From DASZCR01 sp964246705 (GTDB lineage Bacteria > Acidobacteriota > Blastocatellia > Pyrinomonadales > Pyrinomonadaceae): a DNA stretch of 64,000 bases. Where the stretch lies: contig CAXTRQ010000004.1 of NCBI GenBank assembly GCA_964246705.1, positions 20,209-84,208 on the forward strand, written 5' to 3'. Below, one piece after another: positions 54,759 through 63,770 of the stretch. The position numbers and the translations under genes are program-made. Every line of letters begins with the position of its first letter. Positions within the stretch are counted from its first letter, which is position 1. The notes beneath the pieces are model-generated. The model saw nothing but the letters and a program-made list of their open reading frames with translations. It had not been told where the DNA came from and searched no databases.

Positions 54759-55787
54759 AGCAACTCTTCCTTTCTCGCAGGCCGATACATCGCGCCCTCG
54801 TCTTTGACGATCAAGCGATAGCTTTCCGGGTTACACATTCTGCCGTTGATTTTCAATTTAACCACTGAAACTTTGGGCAAGCAGTAAACCCAAGTTGTGC
54901 AGCATGTGACGGAACCTCTCTTCATCCACCGCCGCGACGACCCAAGCTGAGTTCCGAGGACTCATCTTAACACTCAGCCCGCTCCGAGACGTGGTTAGTG
55001 ACCGCGCACGAGGGCACATTCTCTCGCGCGAGCCTGACGAAGATGAAGCCGCCGGTCACCAGTATCCGTATCTACTTACTCCTTCCAACGACGAAACAAA
55101 CTCCACTTTTACCCTAACGGGACGCCCTAGCCGCCAAAGCTTTGTCAGATAACTCCCCGGCATCCGCCGTAAAGATTCTTTCCGCTGCCAAGGCCATCTC
55201 CTTACTGGAAGAGGTTACTTAGGTAGTTGATGTCTATCAGGAAGCCGTCTCCACCGAACTCGCAGTAGAGGTTTATGAAATCCCACCCAGCGGCATCCGT
55301 CGAGAACGGCATTCTCAAAGTCTAGTAGAAGTGCGAACCGCGAATCTCATGCATTTCGACATCGCCCCGCTCCCAGTCCCAGCAGATGAGACCGCCACGC
55401 ACCTCAACGCCGCGCAGGAGCCTCTTGCCGCTAGAAGTGGGCACCTCGATGATGTCCGTTGGGAAGGAGGGCGACATCCTCTGTCTGATGTTTATCAACG
55501 ACGCACAGGTCAACGAAAATCTCCCGACTGCTCGCGCCCGAGCAATACAGGCGTTTTACACATGTATCGGCCATTCTTGCTGCCCTACTCGCAAATCGGA
55601 TGACAGTCGAATCAGGCCAACCTTAACGACGCAGTTGAGTTGATGCGGATATACGCCTGATGCAATAGACCTCGCGTTATGAATTACGGCAAATTTACGT
55701 CAAGCCCGGTAGCAGAGTAGTGTCCGTCGAGAAAGTGGAGACGCGTGCAGCACTTGAGGCGAAGGGTAATAGAAGGCTTAAAACAAC
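54759..55787. other. About 1 kb without a convincing gene
   Basis: Several short minus-strand frames are present: 54858-54965 (35 aa, MSPRNSAWVVAAVDEERF), 55202-55312 (36 aa, MPFSTDAAGWDFINLYCEFG) and 55322-55477 or 55513 (51-63 aa, ending WERGDVEMHEIRGSHFY). The last two are only ten bases apart. They read like protein fragments, but I recognise no family, and none has a good ribosome-binding site. This may be decayed gene remnants or small proteins. Confidence 0.5.
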
Positions 55788-56423
55788 TCAATCAAGTTCA
55801 GAGCCATGCGGCGCTTTGTCGTGTAAGGCGCGATAATCGTCCGGTGTATCAAGATCGAAGGCCGCTTCGGGTACAGTAATAACGGCAGCTTCCGTCGCAT
55901 GGCGCGCGATGATGCGTTTAGCGCCTTGCGCCCCCCGCAACTCCATCAACTCTGGAAAGAGCGAACGACCGAAGAGTGCCGGAACGCCCCGCGTTTTTTC
56001 GCCCTCTGCTTCATACTCGGAGGCGACCAGTAATGCGAGCCGTAGGTGATAAGCATCAACCAGACGCCTGAGTGTAACGCTCGTGACAAGCGGCTGGTCG
56101 CAGAGCATCAAAATTGCCGCTTCTATTTCATTAGTAGCTGCCGTTTCCAGTGCTCGCAGACCGCAGCGAATCGAGGAACTCATCCCTTCAGCCCACTTGT
56201 CATTGACGACGACACTGACGCCCATCGCAGCGATTTCCGTTTGCATAGTCTCCGCCTGCACGCCTAACACGACGATGACGGGACGACATTGCGTATCAAG
56301 CGCCGCACGCGCAGCACGGACTAAAAGTGTCTCACCCTCGTAACGCAGCAGTTGCTTGGGCTTGCCCATACGAGAGCTTGCGCCCGCCGCCAGCAAGATG
56401 ATGCCGATGGCTGATTCGCTCAC
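55788..56423 (-). CDS. mocA: MocA-like molybdenum cofactor cytidylyltransferase
   Basis: This 211-residue protein starts at a GTG whose GTGA overlaps the stop of the XdhC-like gene. The nucleotidyltransferase N-terminus is GIILLAAGASSRMGKPKQLL, then AAILMLCDQPLVT and GVPALFGRSLFPEL. It transfers CMP to Mo-molybdopterin, making the MCD form of the cofactor used by PaoABC-type enzymes. It is last in the five-gene unit, where it would supply cofactor to the oxidoreductase. Confidence 0.9.
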   Translation of the reverse strand: MSESAIGIILLAAGASSRMGKPKQLLRYEGETLLVRAARAALDTQCRPVIVVLGVQAETMQTEIAAMGVSVVVNDKWAEGMSSSIRCGLRALETAATNEIEAAILMLCDQPLVTSVTLRRLVDAYHLRLALLVASEYEAEGEKTRGVPALFGRSLFPELMELRGAQGAKRIIARHATEAAVITVPEAAFDLDTPDDYRALHDKAPHGSELD

Positions 56424-57658
56424 GTCGAATGACCGGAGACAAGTGACGCGCTCTCACGCGTAGAAACACGCGGCTCGATGGAAACTTCTATCGAAGCACG
56501 TTCAGGCTCACGCTCGACGTGAATCGGCGCGTTGCGGTCGCGCAGGAAACCACCGCCGCGCGCGGCGCACACCGCTTTGATTTCACAGATGATTGACAGA
56601 GCAATCTCTTCCGGCGTTTCCGCGCCGATGTCTATGCCGATGGGGCTGTGAAGTCGCGCGAACTGCGAGTCTGCCAGCCTGAACACGTCCGCGCTGATCT
56701 CTTCGAGCAACTTCGACGTGCGCTGCTTCGGGCCGAGGATGCCCAGATAATATACGGGCGATGGCAGCAAAGCGCGTAGCAGTTCAATGTCATCCAGATA
56801 ATTGTGAGTCATCACGACAGCCGCCGTGTTCTCTGTCAAAGAAACGCGTGCATTCACTTCTTCGGCGCGACAGAGCAAGACCTCGACGGCCTCTGCGAAT
56901 CGCTCCTTCGATGCGTAGCGAGCGCGCGTGTCGACGACCGTGACGTGCCAGCCGAGCGTGCGCGCCTGACGCACGAGCGGCACGGCGTCGTGCTCCGCGC
57001 CGAAGACGACGAGCGCGCGTGGCGGCATGATTATGTCGAAGAAGATTTCAGTTCGCCCCTCATTGATCTCGTAAGAACGCATCGCGGCACGCCTGCCAGC
57101 GAGAATCTCGGAAGCATCTTCACGAACTTGCGCGGCAAGAGCACTACCGGCGAGAGTTTGACCGCAGATGTTCAGTTCATCATCGAGCAGTAAACGCGCG
57201 CCGACCTCAGCCGCGTGATCTTGATCGCCCGACGAATTGACGTTTCCTGCGATGACTGTGGCGAGCACGCCGCTCTTGCGCGCCTGCAAACAATCTGCGA
57301 TGAACTGCAACGCCCGTTCGCCTGAGTTTCCATCATGAAGACTTTCGAGCAGGACTTGGACGACGCCGTTGCACCCTAGCCCTAGTCCCCACACGATGTC
57401 TTCGCTGCCGCGCGTGTCGTACTCAACGATATGTGCGGCGCGAGATTCCAACACCTGCGCGGCGCGCTCTACCACATCGCGCTCCAAGCAGCCGCCGCTG
57501 ATCGTGCCGACGGTGTGTCCGCTCTCCGTAATCAACATGCGCGCGCCGGGACGCCTGTAGGCAGAACCTACGACGCTGACAACCGTCGCCAGCGCGGCAC
57601 GCTCACCACGCGCACGCGATTGCGCGTAAGCGTCGACGATTGACTGTAGCTCGTTCAT
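56420..57658 (-). CDS. paoD: XdhC/PaoD-family molybdenum cofactor maturation protein
   Basis: This 412-residue protein has the XdhC N-terminal domain (AALATVVSVVGSAYRRPGAR; TVGTISGGCLERDVVERA; GLGLGCNGVVQVLLE) and a C-terminal Rossmann domain (HDAVPLVRQARTLGWHVTVV; VMTHNYLDDIELL; GILGPKQRTSKLLEE). Proteins of this family bind sulfurated Moco and insert it into xanthine oxidase-family enzymes. ATGA and GTGA overlaps with the neighbouring genes show coupling. The whole protein is cytosolic. Confidence 0.92.
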   Translation of the reverse strand: MNELQSIVDAYAQSRARGERAALATVVSVVGSAYRRPGARMLITESGHTVGTISGGCLERDVVERAAQVLESRAAHIVEYDTRGSEDIVWGLGLGCNGVVQVLLESLHDGNSGERALQFIADCLQARKSGVLATVIAGNVNSSGDQDHAAEVGARLLLDDELNICGQTLAGSALAAQVREDASEILAGRRAAMRSYEINEGRTEIFFDIIMPPRALVVFGAEHDAVPLVRQARTLGWHVTVVDTRARYASKERFAEAVEVLLCRAEEVNARVSLTENTAAVVMTHNYLDDIELLRALLPSPVYYLGILGPKQRTSKLLEEISADVFRLADSQFARLHSPIGIDIGAETPEEIALSIICEIKAVCAARGGGFLRDRNAPIHVEREPERASIEVSIEPRVSTRESASLVSGHST

Positions 57659-59925
57659 GCAAGCGCCCCCTTCCCCATGAGTTTGTCCGGCGTGATTGGC
57701 AGATCGCGCACGCGCACGCCCGTCGCGTGATAGACGGCGTTGGCGATGGCCGCCGCTGCGCCGACGATTCCGATCTCGCCCGCGCCTTTAGCCCCGATAG
57801 GACTGGCGTGCTCGTCGAAACTTTCCAACAGCACGACATCAATCGGCGGCACGTCTGCGTTAACAGGCACGTGATATTCGGCGAGGTCACGATTCACGAT
57901 GCGGCCTGTGTTCTTGTCCAGCACGGTCTCTTCCATCAACGCCATGCCGATGCCCATCACGATGCCGCCCTGCATCTGCGACTGCGCCAGCTTCATATTC
58001 ATCACGCGCCCGATGTCGAAGACGCCCCCGAAGCGCGTGATTCGCACCTCGCCGAAATCCGGGTCAACGCGCACTTCAGCGAAATGCGCGCCGAAGGAGT
58101 GCGATGAATGCGTCTTCTGCTTGTCGTTGAACTGCATGTCGAAGTTGCCTTCGATCTCTTTCATCCCCGCGCGTGAAAGGATGTCTTTGTAAGACTCGGC
58201 CTTCGATGAATTACCGGCGAGCGAGAGCCGACCGTCGCGCGCGACGATCTGTTCGGCAGTTGCGCCGTAAAGCGGCGAACGATTGTCGGCACGTGCCGTC
58301 TCTTTCAGTTTCTCAATCGCCGCACGCGCCGCGCCTTGTATGGCGCTGCCGACGGACATCGTGGTGGCGGAGCCTCCGCTGACGAATGCTTTCGGCAGAT
58401 TGGTATCGCCGATGTCAACGCGCACGCGCTCCATGGGGAGACCGAGCGTCTCGGCAGCTACTTGTGTCAGCACCGTATAAGCGCCCGTGCCCAGATCGTG
58501 CGTGCTGCTCACGGCGATGGCGCTGCCGTCCTGCTGTATCAGTACGCGCGCCGACGATGGAAAGTGATTGACCGGATAGACGGCGCTCGCCATCCCCATG
58601 CCGACGAGGAAGCGCCCTTGCCGCATCGAGCCGGGAGTCGGCTTTCGCCGTGACCAGTTGAATCGCTCCGCGCCTATTTTGTAACTCTCCTTTAATAGCT
58701 TTGTTGACCAAGGGAGTTTCTCATCCGGGTCTGTGTCCGCATGATTGACGAGGCGCAATTGAATCGGGTCCATGTTGAGCTTGTAGGCAAGCTCGTCCAG
58801 AGCGGATTCGAGCGCGAACATGCCCGGAGTCTCGCCGGGGGCGCGCATGTAGGTCGGCGTTCCGACGTTGAGCGGGATAAGCCTCTGCGACGCGCGGAAG
58901 TTTTCCGAAGCGTACATCATGTGCGTCGGCTTGCTGAACGGCTCGACGTATTCGTCATAGACGGAAGTGTGCGAACTGCCTTCGTGAATGATGGCGGTCA
59001 GCTTCCCGTCGCGCTCTGCTCCGAGCGCGACGCGCTGCTCGGTCTCCGCGCGATGACCCATGTTGGCGAACATCTGCTGGCGCGTGGTGGCGAGCCTGAC
59101 GGGTCTTCGCACGGCACGCGCCGCTGCCGCCGCCAGCGAGACGTGCGCCCAGACAGTGCCTTTGCAGCCGAAGCCGCCGCCCGTGAATTTACAGATGGTA
59201 CGCACGTTCTCTTCAGGAATGCCGAACGTCACAGCCATCGCGTGACGCACGCCGTAAGTATATTGCGTCGCGTCATAGACGGTGAGTTTATCGCCCTCCC
59301 AGACGGCGGTCGTCGCATGCGGCTCCATCGGATTGTGATGCTCGGTCGGCGTTCGATATATCTCGTCGACGCGCACAGCGGCGGCGGCGAGTCCGGCTTC
59401 GGGGTTGCCGCGCGTCGAATCGGCAGGCTTGCCCGCGACCTTTCCTTTCGGTGGGCGTGCCTGCCCGCGCTCGCGCTCCATGTCAGCGGCGGGCGGCTGC
59501 TCTTCGTAAGTGACGCGCACGAGTTCGGCGGCGCGGCGTGCTTGCTCTAATGTTTCTGCGACGACGAGGGCGATGTACTGGCCGCTATAATAGATGACGG
59601 GACTTTGAAGCGGGACGCGCCGCCCTGCGGCATCCCCTTCCGCCGGATTCGTCGCGACGGGTTTCAGCTTCGGCGCGTTCTCGTGCGTCATCACATGGAG
59701 CACGCCGGGCACTTTTTGCGCCGCGCCGGTATCGAAACTCTTGATGCGCCCGTTGGCAATAGTGCTGCCAACAAGCGCGGCGTAAGCCACGTTCTCGACG
59801 GGAAATTCCACTGCGTAACGCGCGCCTCCCGTGACCTTCAGCCGACCGTCCACGCGGTTGATCGGTTGACCGACAACTCCTTTGTTCTGACCCGCCGCTT
59901 GTTTATTTTGTTGATTAGCACTCAC
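57655..59925 (-). CDS. paoC: Aldehyde oxidoreductase molybdenum subunit (PaoC/YagR-like)
   Basis: This is 756 residues from a GTG start with GGGAGGT upstream. The xanthine oxidase-family large subunit has RVDGRLKVTGGARYAVEF, GSTIANGRIK, the Mo-site stretch FTGGGFGCKGTVWAH and LGTGAYTVLTQVAAETLGLP, and ends with the catalytic GAKGAGEIGIVGA (Glu). It oxidises aldehydes to acids in the periplasm as part of the PaoABC complex, which is exported folded by the Tat signal on PaoA. This subunit has no signal of its own. It overlaps paoB by GTGA and paoD by ATGA. Confidence 0.93.
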   Translation of the reverse strand: MSANQQNKQAAGQNKGVVGQPINRVDGRLKVTGGARYAVEFPVENVAYAALVGSTIANGRIKSFDTGAAQKVPGVLHVMTHENAPKLKPVATNPAEGDAAGRRVPLQSPVIYYSGQYIALVVAETLEQARRAAELVRVTYEEQPPAADMERERGQARPPKGKVAGKPADSTRGNPEAGLAAAAVRVDEIYRTPTEHHNPMEPHATTAVWEGDKLTVYDATQYTYGVRHAMAVTFGIPEENVRTICKFTGGGFGCKGTVWAHVSLAAAAARAVRRPVRLATTRQQMFANMGHRAETEQRVALGAERDGKLTAIIHEGSSHTSVYDEYVEPFSKPTHMMYASENFRASQRLIPLNVGTPTYMRAPGETPGMFALESALDELAYKLNMDPIQLRLVNHADTDPDEKLPWSTKLLKESYKIGAERFNWSRRKPTPGSMRQGRFLVGMGMASAVYPVNHFPSSARVLIQQDGSAIAVSSTHDLGTGAYTVLTQVAAETLGLPMERVRVDIGDTNLPKAFVSGGSATTMSVGSAIQGAARAAIEKLKETARADNRSPLYGATAEQIVARDGRLSLAGNSSKAESYKDILSRAGMKEIEGNFDMQFNDKQKTHSSHSFGAHFAEVRVDPDFGEVRITRFGGVFDIGRVMNMKLAQSQMQGGIVMGIGMALMEETVLDKNTGRIVNRDLAEYHVPVNADVPPIDVVLLESFDEHASPIGAKGAGEIGIVGAAAAIANAVYHATGVRVRDLPITPDKLMGKGALA

Positions 59926-60920
59926 GCCGCACCTCCCTGCTTCCTCGTCGCCACCTCGTCTAAGATTCGCGCGACGGCGCGCTTCGCCATCTCGATCTTG
60001 AAAGCGTTGTGCTTCTGCGGAACCGCGCCCTTGACGGCTGCCTCGGCCGCCGCTTTAAAAGTCTGCGCGTTCGCTTGCGCGCCCGTTAAGACTTTCTCGG
60101 CGTCGAGCGCGCGCCAAGGCTTGTGTGCCACGCCGCCCAACGCTAAACGTGCCGCTTCGATTCTTCCATTCTTAATTTCCAGCGCCGCCGCCACAGACAC
60201 GAGTGCAAACGCATACTGCGCGCGATCCCTCACCTTCAAATATCCCGAACGCTTGGCGAAAGCGTTTGAAGGCAGGTCAACCGCAACGATCAATTCGTCC
60301 GGCTGCAAATTGGTGTCAACCTGCGGCGTCTCGCCCGCCAGCCGGTGAAACTCTGTCAAGGGAATTTGTCGCGCGCCTTTTGAGCCTTCCACCCTGACGA
60401 CAGCATCGAGGGCGGCGAGCGCGACGCACATATCGGAAGGATGCGTGGCGATACACTTGTCGCTCGCGCCTAAAATGGCGTGGATGCGATTGAAGCCGGG
60501 GATTGCCGGGCAGCCCGAACCGGGCACGCGCTTGTTGCAGGGAAAGGCCGTGTCCATGAAGTAGTAACAGCGCGTGCGCTGTAAAAGATTGCCGCCGACC
60601 GTCGCCATGTTCCTCAGTTGCGGCGAAGCGCCCGCGAGCAGGGCTTCCGAGAGCACAGGGAAATTTTCGCGGACTCGCTGGTCGTTCGCCACCTCGCTGT
60701 TGCTGGCGAGCGCACCGATGCGAAGCCCTGTCGAAATCTTCTCGATCTTTTTCAGCGCGAGGCGGTTGATGTCGACGAGTTCGTCGGGCTGCTGCACGTT
60801 CATCTTCATCAAGTCAATGAGATTTGTGCCTCCCGCCAGAAACTTCGCATTGTTATTGCCTGCGACCTCTCGGACAGCTTCAGCGCTGTCGGTCGCGCGC
60901 TTGTACGTGAATGGATTCAT
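59922..60920 (-). CDS. paoB: Aldehyde oxidoreductase FAD subunit (PaoB/YagS-like)
   Basis: This 332-residue protein has the FAD-binding motif FLAGGTNLIDLMKMNVQQP and NMATVGGNLLQRTRC. The stretch CYYFMDTAFPCNKRVPGSGC contains the extra Cys residues that bind a 4Fe-4S cluster in PaoB, a mark that separates it from ordinary XdhB. GGGGAG lies about ten bases before the ATG. It carries electrons between the Mo subunit and FAD. It is separated from paoA by 78 bases. Confidence 0.93.
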   Translation of the reverse strand: MNPFTYKRATDSAEAVREVAGNNNAKFLAGGTNLIDLMKMNVQQPDELVDINRLALKKIEKISTGLRIGALASNSEVANDQRVRENFPVLSEALLAGASPQLRNMATVGGNLLQRTRCYYFMDTAFPCNKRVPGSGCPAIPGFNRIHAILGASDKCIATHPSDMCVALAALDAVVRVEGSKGARQIPLTEFHRLAGETPQVDTNLQPDELIVAVDLPSNAFAKRSGYLKVRDRAQYAFALVSVAAALEIKNGRIEAARLALGGVAHKPWRALDAEKVLTGAQANAQTFKAAAEAAVKGAVPQKHNAFKIEMAKRAVARILDEVATRKQGGAA

Positions 60921-60998
60921 CTCTCTTTATCTCCCCCGACTTGGCCTGCGCGATAATTAGAATCAAGTGAGCAGGCGTGATACACGCAACACTCTCGC

Positions 60999-61727
60999 TC
61001 AAGCCTTTGCCCCGCGCACCTCTTCGATAGCGGCGACGATGCCGTTATAAGCGCCGCAACGGCAGATGTTGCCGCTCATGCACTCGCGTACGCCAAGCCC
61101 CGGCGGGCAACCTTCCTTCAACAGCCCGACCGCCGACATGATTTGACCCGGCGTGCAGTAACCACACTGGAAACCATCGTGCTTGATGAAAGCTGCCTGC
61201 ATAGGATGCAATTCCTCGCCACGCGCCAAGCCCTCCACGGTCGTAATCTCCGCGCCGTCGTAGGAAGCAGCGAGGGCGAGACAGGAGTTGATGCGATGCC
61301 CGTCGGCGAGCACGGTGCACGCGCCGCACTGCCCGCGATCACAACCCTTCTTCGACCCGGTTAGCCCGATTCTCTCGCGCAACGCGTCGAGCAACGTCAC
61401 CTGCGGTTCAAGTTGCAAGGGATAACTCTTGCCGTTGACGCGCAAGGTGACGGGCATCGTGCCCATAGTCTCTGTGTGAGTTGCGCGTGAAGTTGCCGCG
61501 ATGACGGTTTGAGCGGAGACGTTTATCCGGTAACTCAAAAGTAGATTCGCCGCCGCTATGCCGCCACCCGCAATCAGCGCTTGTTTTAAGAACCAACGGC
61601 GCGTCTCCCCGTCCTCCGATAAGAAAGCTCTGATTTCTTCCCTATCTGCGACATCTATGCTCAACAACTCACGATCAACAGCGTCGAGCGTGGCAAGAAA
61701 TTCTTCGTACTCTTTTTCCCATCCCAT
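60999..61727 (-). CDS. paoA: Aldehyde oxidoreductase 2Fe-2S subunit with Tat signal (PaoA/YagT-like)
   Basis: This is 242 residues from the ATG giving MGWEKEYEEFLAT, with AAGGAG upstream; the longer frame (to 61925) has no such signal. A twin-arginine signal TRRWFLKQ with a hydrophobic stretch (residues 42-65) follows a 40-residue N-terminal extension that is unusually long. Two 2Fe-2S sites are visible: C129, C134, C137, C149 and C188, C191, C222, C224 (CGYC and CRC). It is the first gene of the paoABCD-mocA unit. Confidence 0.93.
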   Translation of the reverse strand: MGWEKEYEEFLATLDAVDRELLSIDVADREEIRAFLSEDGETRRWFLKQALIAGGGIAAANLLLSYRINVSAQTVIAATSRATHTETMGTMPVTLRVNGKSYPLQLEPQVTLLDALRERIGLTGSKKGCDRGQCGACTVLADGHRINSCLALAASYDGAEITTVEGLARGEELHPMQAAFIKHDGFQCGYCTPGQIMSAVGLLKEGCPPGLGVRECMSGNICRCGAYNGIVAAIEEVRGAKA

Positions 61728-62083
61728 GATGTGCTCCTTAAATGTTGTCGCGCGATTAGCTGTCTGCCCCCTCCGCACACATACATAAAACCGGGCAGAA
61801 GTGACGCGCTCAAAAGCGGTTCGCCTGCGAGAATCCCCAACGCGTCTCAGCGCTGCTACGAATGCACAATTTTGGCTGCCGAAAGTCTGCCCTTCAGAAC
61901 AACTGTGTAGGGGAATACTGTGCAAGGAATGTCGCTATTTTATAACGAAAATGAGTCGCCACGTTTCCGAACTCGTCTGGATACAGGTAAACTTTGACCT
62001 CGTTGCTACCTTACAGTGGTCAGTTCAGGGGGCAGGTCGGCGAGTAAAGCATTTTAATCAGGTAGCACGAGTTTGGCGCTGAT
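61728..62083. other. Intergenic region upstream of paoA
   Basis: 356 bases with no convincing gene or strong repeat. A 93-codon plus-strand frame (61801-62082) has no ribosome-binding site and no domain. It should hold the paoA promoter, but I could not pick one with confidence. Confidence 0.5.
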
Positions 62084-62206
62084 TCACCCTCCGTCGGGCG
62101 TGCCGGAAGGTGTGAAGAGATTCGCAGCACAATTACTGCAAAACCCTGCGTCCCGGTCGTTCGATGTACCGCATTGAGGGCAATTCTTTTTTTGTCTCCC
62201 ACACAC
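62084..62206 (-). CDS. 40-residue zinc-ribbon microprotein
   Basis: The protein starts with a GTG at 62204-62206 (MCGRQKKNCPQCGTSN) and contains CPQCG...GFCSNCAANL, two CxxC knuckles spaced for one zinc site. It ends TPDGG. The strand is the same as the PEGA-domain gene, which stops 51 bases upstream, so it may be cotranscribed. AAGGGA lies about 11 bases before the GTG. The size and motif fit a stand-alone zinc ribbon; the function is unknown. Confidence 0.55.
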   Translation of the reverse strand: MCGRQKKNCPQCGTSNDRDAGFCSNCAANLFTPSGTPDGG

Positions 62207-62256
62207 ACTAACGCACGTTTCCCTTGTGCCTGCCGGTAACGCTGCTTTAGTGCGCC

Positions 62257-63720
62257 TCAGTGCGCGCGCAAAAGGCGCTGGATCATTTCGAGATATGTCC
62301 GGCCTGATGTCGTCAGTTCCCTATCAAAGCTGTAGAAGTTGTAATCCTGTTTTTTTCCGCGCCCGTCCACCACCTTAGTTGCGAGATAGACGGCTACGTT
62401 CTTCTTCAGTTGCACGCCAGCGATTTGCATCTGATCGTATGGCGCTTTGAAGTTTTCGGTCGTGATCTGCTGACCACGATATTCGACTTCGGTTTTGCCG
62501 AGGTAGAGAAATCCCCCGCAGGCATCGTGCCCCTTAACGAGATCGAAGTTCTCGTGTGAGTGGCGACGCACTTGTAGCGCGATGGTCTCGCCGCCTGCGA
62601 GTGCCTGCGCGAGATGCGCCTCGGCCTTCGCATAGTCCTGGCGCACGACATAGGTCAGTCCCTTCAGGCGGTGAGCAGCAGGGGCGGGTGCGTTGGTCTC
62701 GAAGACATAGTCGCAGAGGGTGAGGACATCTTCGTATGCTCTCTGGTTAAAAGCGGTTTCGGCCTGCGCCGTCAACTCCGTGACGGGCAGTCGTTCAAGA
62801 GTGATGGATTTTTTCAACCTCTCACCCGCAATGGTCTTCAATGTCAGACCGACGGGCATGTAGCCGAGCGCGTCCACCTCGATGTGATGCTCGCCGGGCA
62901 CGAGCGTGACCGGCTCGGACGTAACCGGGCGCGGAGACTCACTGTCGAGTTGCACGCGCGCGCGTGGGACGTTAAGGGTGAGGGTCAGTTGTGCGGGAAT
63001 CGGCTTGAGTGTCAGGACGACTTCGAGTTGCGCGGCGTCCGGGTTGACGCGGAGACGACGGTTGTCGGCGAGGTAGCCCTGCTTGCGCGCTTCAAGCAGG
63101 AGCAACGGCGTCGTCGCTGTGTAGTCGAGCGTCCCGTCCGCGTTGCTCCGACCGATAGAGGCGGGCGGGACATTGACGAAGACTTCGGCATCAGGCGGGT
63201 TCGTGCGGATGCGCAACTTGACGGGACGAATCTTGAGATTGAGATTGGCCGTCTCGCTCGCCCCACACGCAAGGTTGAAATTACGGGCGTCTCCTTCGTA
63301 ACCCGACTTGCTGATGGCGATCTTGCGCATGCCGCGCGCCAACTCGTCAACAAGCAATTCACCGTCGTCGTTCGTCAGCCCACGCAGTTTGCCATCCACA
63401 CGCACCTCGCATCCGGGCAGCCCGCAGACCACACGCACTTCAGCCGCTTCGCACGGCGGAGGCGCGAGCGGCGGAGGCGCGAGCGACGGGGGCGGATCGC
63501 CATTGCCTCTGCCCCCGTTGTTAGGAACGCGCGGTGGCCTCGCCGCCGGTTTAGCCGGCGTCACGGGACGCGGGGCGGGCGGCTTGCTTTCCTTCTCGTC
63601 AGGGCAGACCGGCCTGCCGCAATCGCCCATCTTCTTCTGCTGCTGCACCGTGAGTGATAGCCCCGCGCATACGTGGAGAAAGGCGAGGCAGAACAGCGCG
63701 CGAACGAAAAGCACCTTCAT
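62257..63720 (-). CDS. Secreted PEGA-domain protein
   Basis: This is 487 residues from the ATG giving MKVLFVRALFCLAFLHVCAG, a signal peptide to about residue 22. A Pro/Gly-rich spacer is followed by PEGA-like repeats: CEVRVDGKLRGLTNDDGELL, LRIRTNPPDAEVFVNVPPAS, and RVQLDSESPRPVTSEPVT with EHHIEVDALGYMP. The C-terminal third has TPR-like helices (TAQAETAFNQRAYEDVL; QDYAKAEAHLAQAL) and a final beta domain. It is probably periplasmic or surface-bound and may bind other wall components. It ends LEMIQRLLRAH. Confidence 0.88.
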   Translation of the reverse strand: MKVLFVRALFCLAFLHVCAGLSLTVQQQKKMGDCGRPVCPDEKESKPPAPRPVTPAKPAARPPRVPNNGGRGNGDPPPSLAPPPLAPPPCEAAEVRVVCGLPGCEVRVDGKLRGLTNDDGELLVDELARGMRKIAISKSGYEGDARNFNLACGASETANLNLKIRPVKLRIRTNPPDAEVFVNVPPASIGRSNADGTLDYTATTPLLLLEARKQGYLADNRRLRVNPDAAQLEVVLTLKPIPAQLTLTLNVPRARVQLDSESPRPVTSEPVTLVPGEHHIEVDALGYMPVGLTLKTIAGERLKKSITLERLPVTELTAQAETAFNQRAYEDVLTLCDYVFETNAPAPAAHRLKGLTYVVRQDYAKAEAHLAQALAGGETIALQVRRHSHENFDLVKGHDACGGFLYLGKTEVEYRGQQITTENFKAPYDQMQIAGVQLKKNVAVYLATKVVDGRGKKQDYNFYSFDRELTTSGRTYLEMIQRLLRAH

Positions 63721-63770
63721 ATCGAATCTCCGATAGTACCTGCGGATTCGCTCCGCTCTGCACCGCAACT

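Noticed and set aside
61801..62082. 93-codon plus-strand ORF upstream of the pao genes
   Set aside because: No ribosome-binding site, no domain, and poor protein-like composition.
62614..63657. 347-codon plus-strand ORF opposite the PEGA gene
   Set aside because: It is antisense to a gene with clear signal peptide and PEGA repeats.
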